Assembly (NCBI GenBank): GCA_902781245.1
Contig: CACZIP010000168.1
Span: forward strand, 1 to 5,050
Length of the DNA: 5,050 nucleotides
Source of the DNA: an uncultured Coriobacteriaceae bacterium
GTDB lineage: Bacteria; Actinomycetota; Coriobacteriia; Coriobacteriales; Eggerthellaceae
Reading direction: 5' to 3'
In this document: piece after piece, positions 4,851 through 5,050 of the stretch
Layout of the letters: each line of letters begins with the position of its first letter
How positions within the stretch are numbered: the first letter of the stretch is position 1
Program-made: the position numbers and the translations under genes
Notes under the pieces: model-generated
Seen by the model: only the letters and a program-made list of their open reading frames with translations
The model's database searches: none
What the model was told of the DNA's origin: nothing

Positions 4851-4946
4851 ACTCTTGCTCCACCTACTCCAATTGCTTAATGCATCTTTTGGAGCAGTCT
4901 GCTCGAGTGAGATGCGCTTGATTGCTTCAGCCAACACTGCGCTCAT
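4848..4946 (-). CDS. Candidate RiPP precursor peptide 1 (WSRWS core)
   Basis: A 32-aa peptide starting at ATG 4946, preceded by AGAAAGGA (4953-4960) at good spacing. The leader begins MSAVLAEAIKRISLEQ; a short linker (TAPKDALS) leads to the tail NWSRWSKS (25-32). The tail contains two W-S-x units, W26-S27-R28 and W29-S30-K31. A small conserved leader plus a short repeated aromatic core beside a radical SAM/SPASM gene is the usual layout of cyclophane-type RiPPs such as the triceptide and darobactin families. Darobactin's core also contains W-S-K-S, as I recall it. The modification is inferred. No Cys is present. The gene heads a minus-strand run with peptide 2 and the enzyme. Confidence 0.8.
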   Translation of the reverse strand: MSAVLAEAIKRISLEQTAPKDALSNWSRWSKS

Positions 4947-5050
4947 ATCCGTTCCTTTCTACAAATAGACGTTTACCTTCGCGTGTCAGGCCTGTTCGAA
5001 GGCCTTTTGCACCGCCTATCGGCACATACACGCAAAAACCAGTCTATTGA
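4947..5050 (-). other. Upstream region of the RiPP cassette
   Basis: About 100 nt precede the first precursor gene and should hold its promoter and leader. I see no convincing -35/-10 pair. CTGACA (4989-4984) with TATTTG (4967-4962), 16 bp apart, is the nearest match, but it would start transcription almost inside the ribosome binding site. Several reading frames run open off the right edge, so the end of another gene there cannot be excluded. Confidence 0.35.
4988..5005. repeat. AGGCCT inverted repeat upstream of precursor 1
   Basis: AGGCCT occurs at 4988-4993 and 5000-5005 around a 6-nt spacer. As each copy is itself a palindrome, the pair works as both direct and inverted repeat. On the plus strand TTT follows directly, so it might be a weak terminator for that strand. 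On the minus strand it lies about 40 nt before the precursor start and could be an operator. Short enough to be chance. Confidence 0.3.

Noticed and set aside
4629..4880. Plus-strand open frame of 83 codons opposite the precursor genes
   Set aside because: It has no ribosome binding site and lies antisense to the two precursors and the enzyme start, which have good sites and mutually conserved sequences.
4728..4946. WSxWS box as in class I cytokine receptors
   Set aside because: It is the same letters by chance in a 32-36-aa bacterial peptide with no fibronectin-type domain.
4951..5050. Reading frames running off the right edge on both strands
   Set aside because: They are only about 25-35 codons, with no supported start or recognisable domain. 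They might be the end of a gene but cannot be told from chance.
1..5050. CRISPR array, tRNA, rRNA or insertion sequence
   Set aside because: No regularly spaced repeats of 25-40 bp, no tRNA cloverleaf, no rRNA-like sequence and no transposase or terminal repeats were seen.

Overview
The window looks like a stretch of a mobile element in a high-GC Gram-positive bacterium. The style of the mobilization genes suggests a gut Coriobacteriia/Eggerthellaceae-type host. That assignment rests on GC-rich codon use, strong AGGAGG-type ribosome binding sites and protein character, not on any database search. A sampled relaxase line (1741-1800) is about 67% G+C, while a sampled radical SAM line (4261-4320) is about 48%. 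The two halves of the window may therefore have different histories.

Left, 1-553: no confident gene. This is an unusually structured non-coding leader with an AT-rich start, several perfect inverted repeats, a tandem TGCAATGCA repeat and a perfect 18-bp palindrome just before the first mobilization gene. It is the natural place for the origin of transfer (oriT) and for the operator of the mobilization operon. A 74-codon open frame at 130-354 is only a weak gene candidate.

Middle, 554-3547, + strand: a tightly packed operon. It holds a MobC-like ribbon-helix-helix accessory protein, a MOBP-type relaxase (1-bp overlap), an unrecognised 190-aa protein (abutting), a 26-aa cationic hydrophobic peptide (overlapping) and a membrane-anchored acidic protein with a C-terminal Cys/His domain (12 bp downstream). 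MobC and the relaxase would nick and pilot the element during conjugation. No coupling protein, mating channel or integrase is visible, so the element would be mobilized in trans or has such genes elsewhere.

Right, 3560-5050, - strand: a compact, convergently oriented cassette that I interpret as an undescribed ribosomally made, post-translationally modified peptide (RiPP) system. Two tandem tiny genes (4848-4946 and 4728-4838) encode 32- and 36-aa peptides with the same leader pattern (MSAVL..AIKRI..EQ) and near-identical tails, NWSRWSKS and NWSQWSRR. A hairpin separates them from a 365-aa radical SAM enzyme with a complete SPASM cysteine set. The double W-S-x repeat resembles substrates of radical SAM enzymes that install three-residue aromatic cyclophanes. 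Other chemistry, such as Ser oxidation, is possible. Genes for export or leader removal would have to lie beyond position 5050 or elsewhere.
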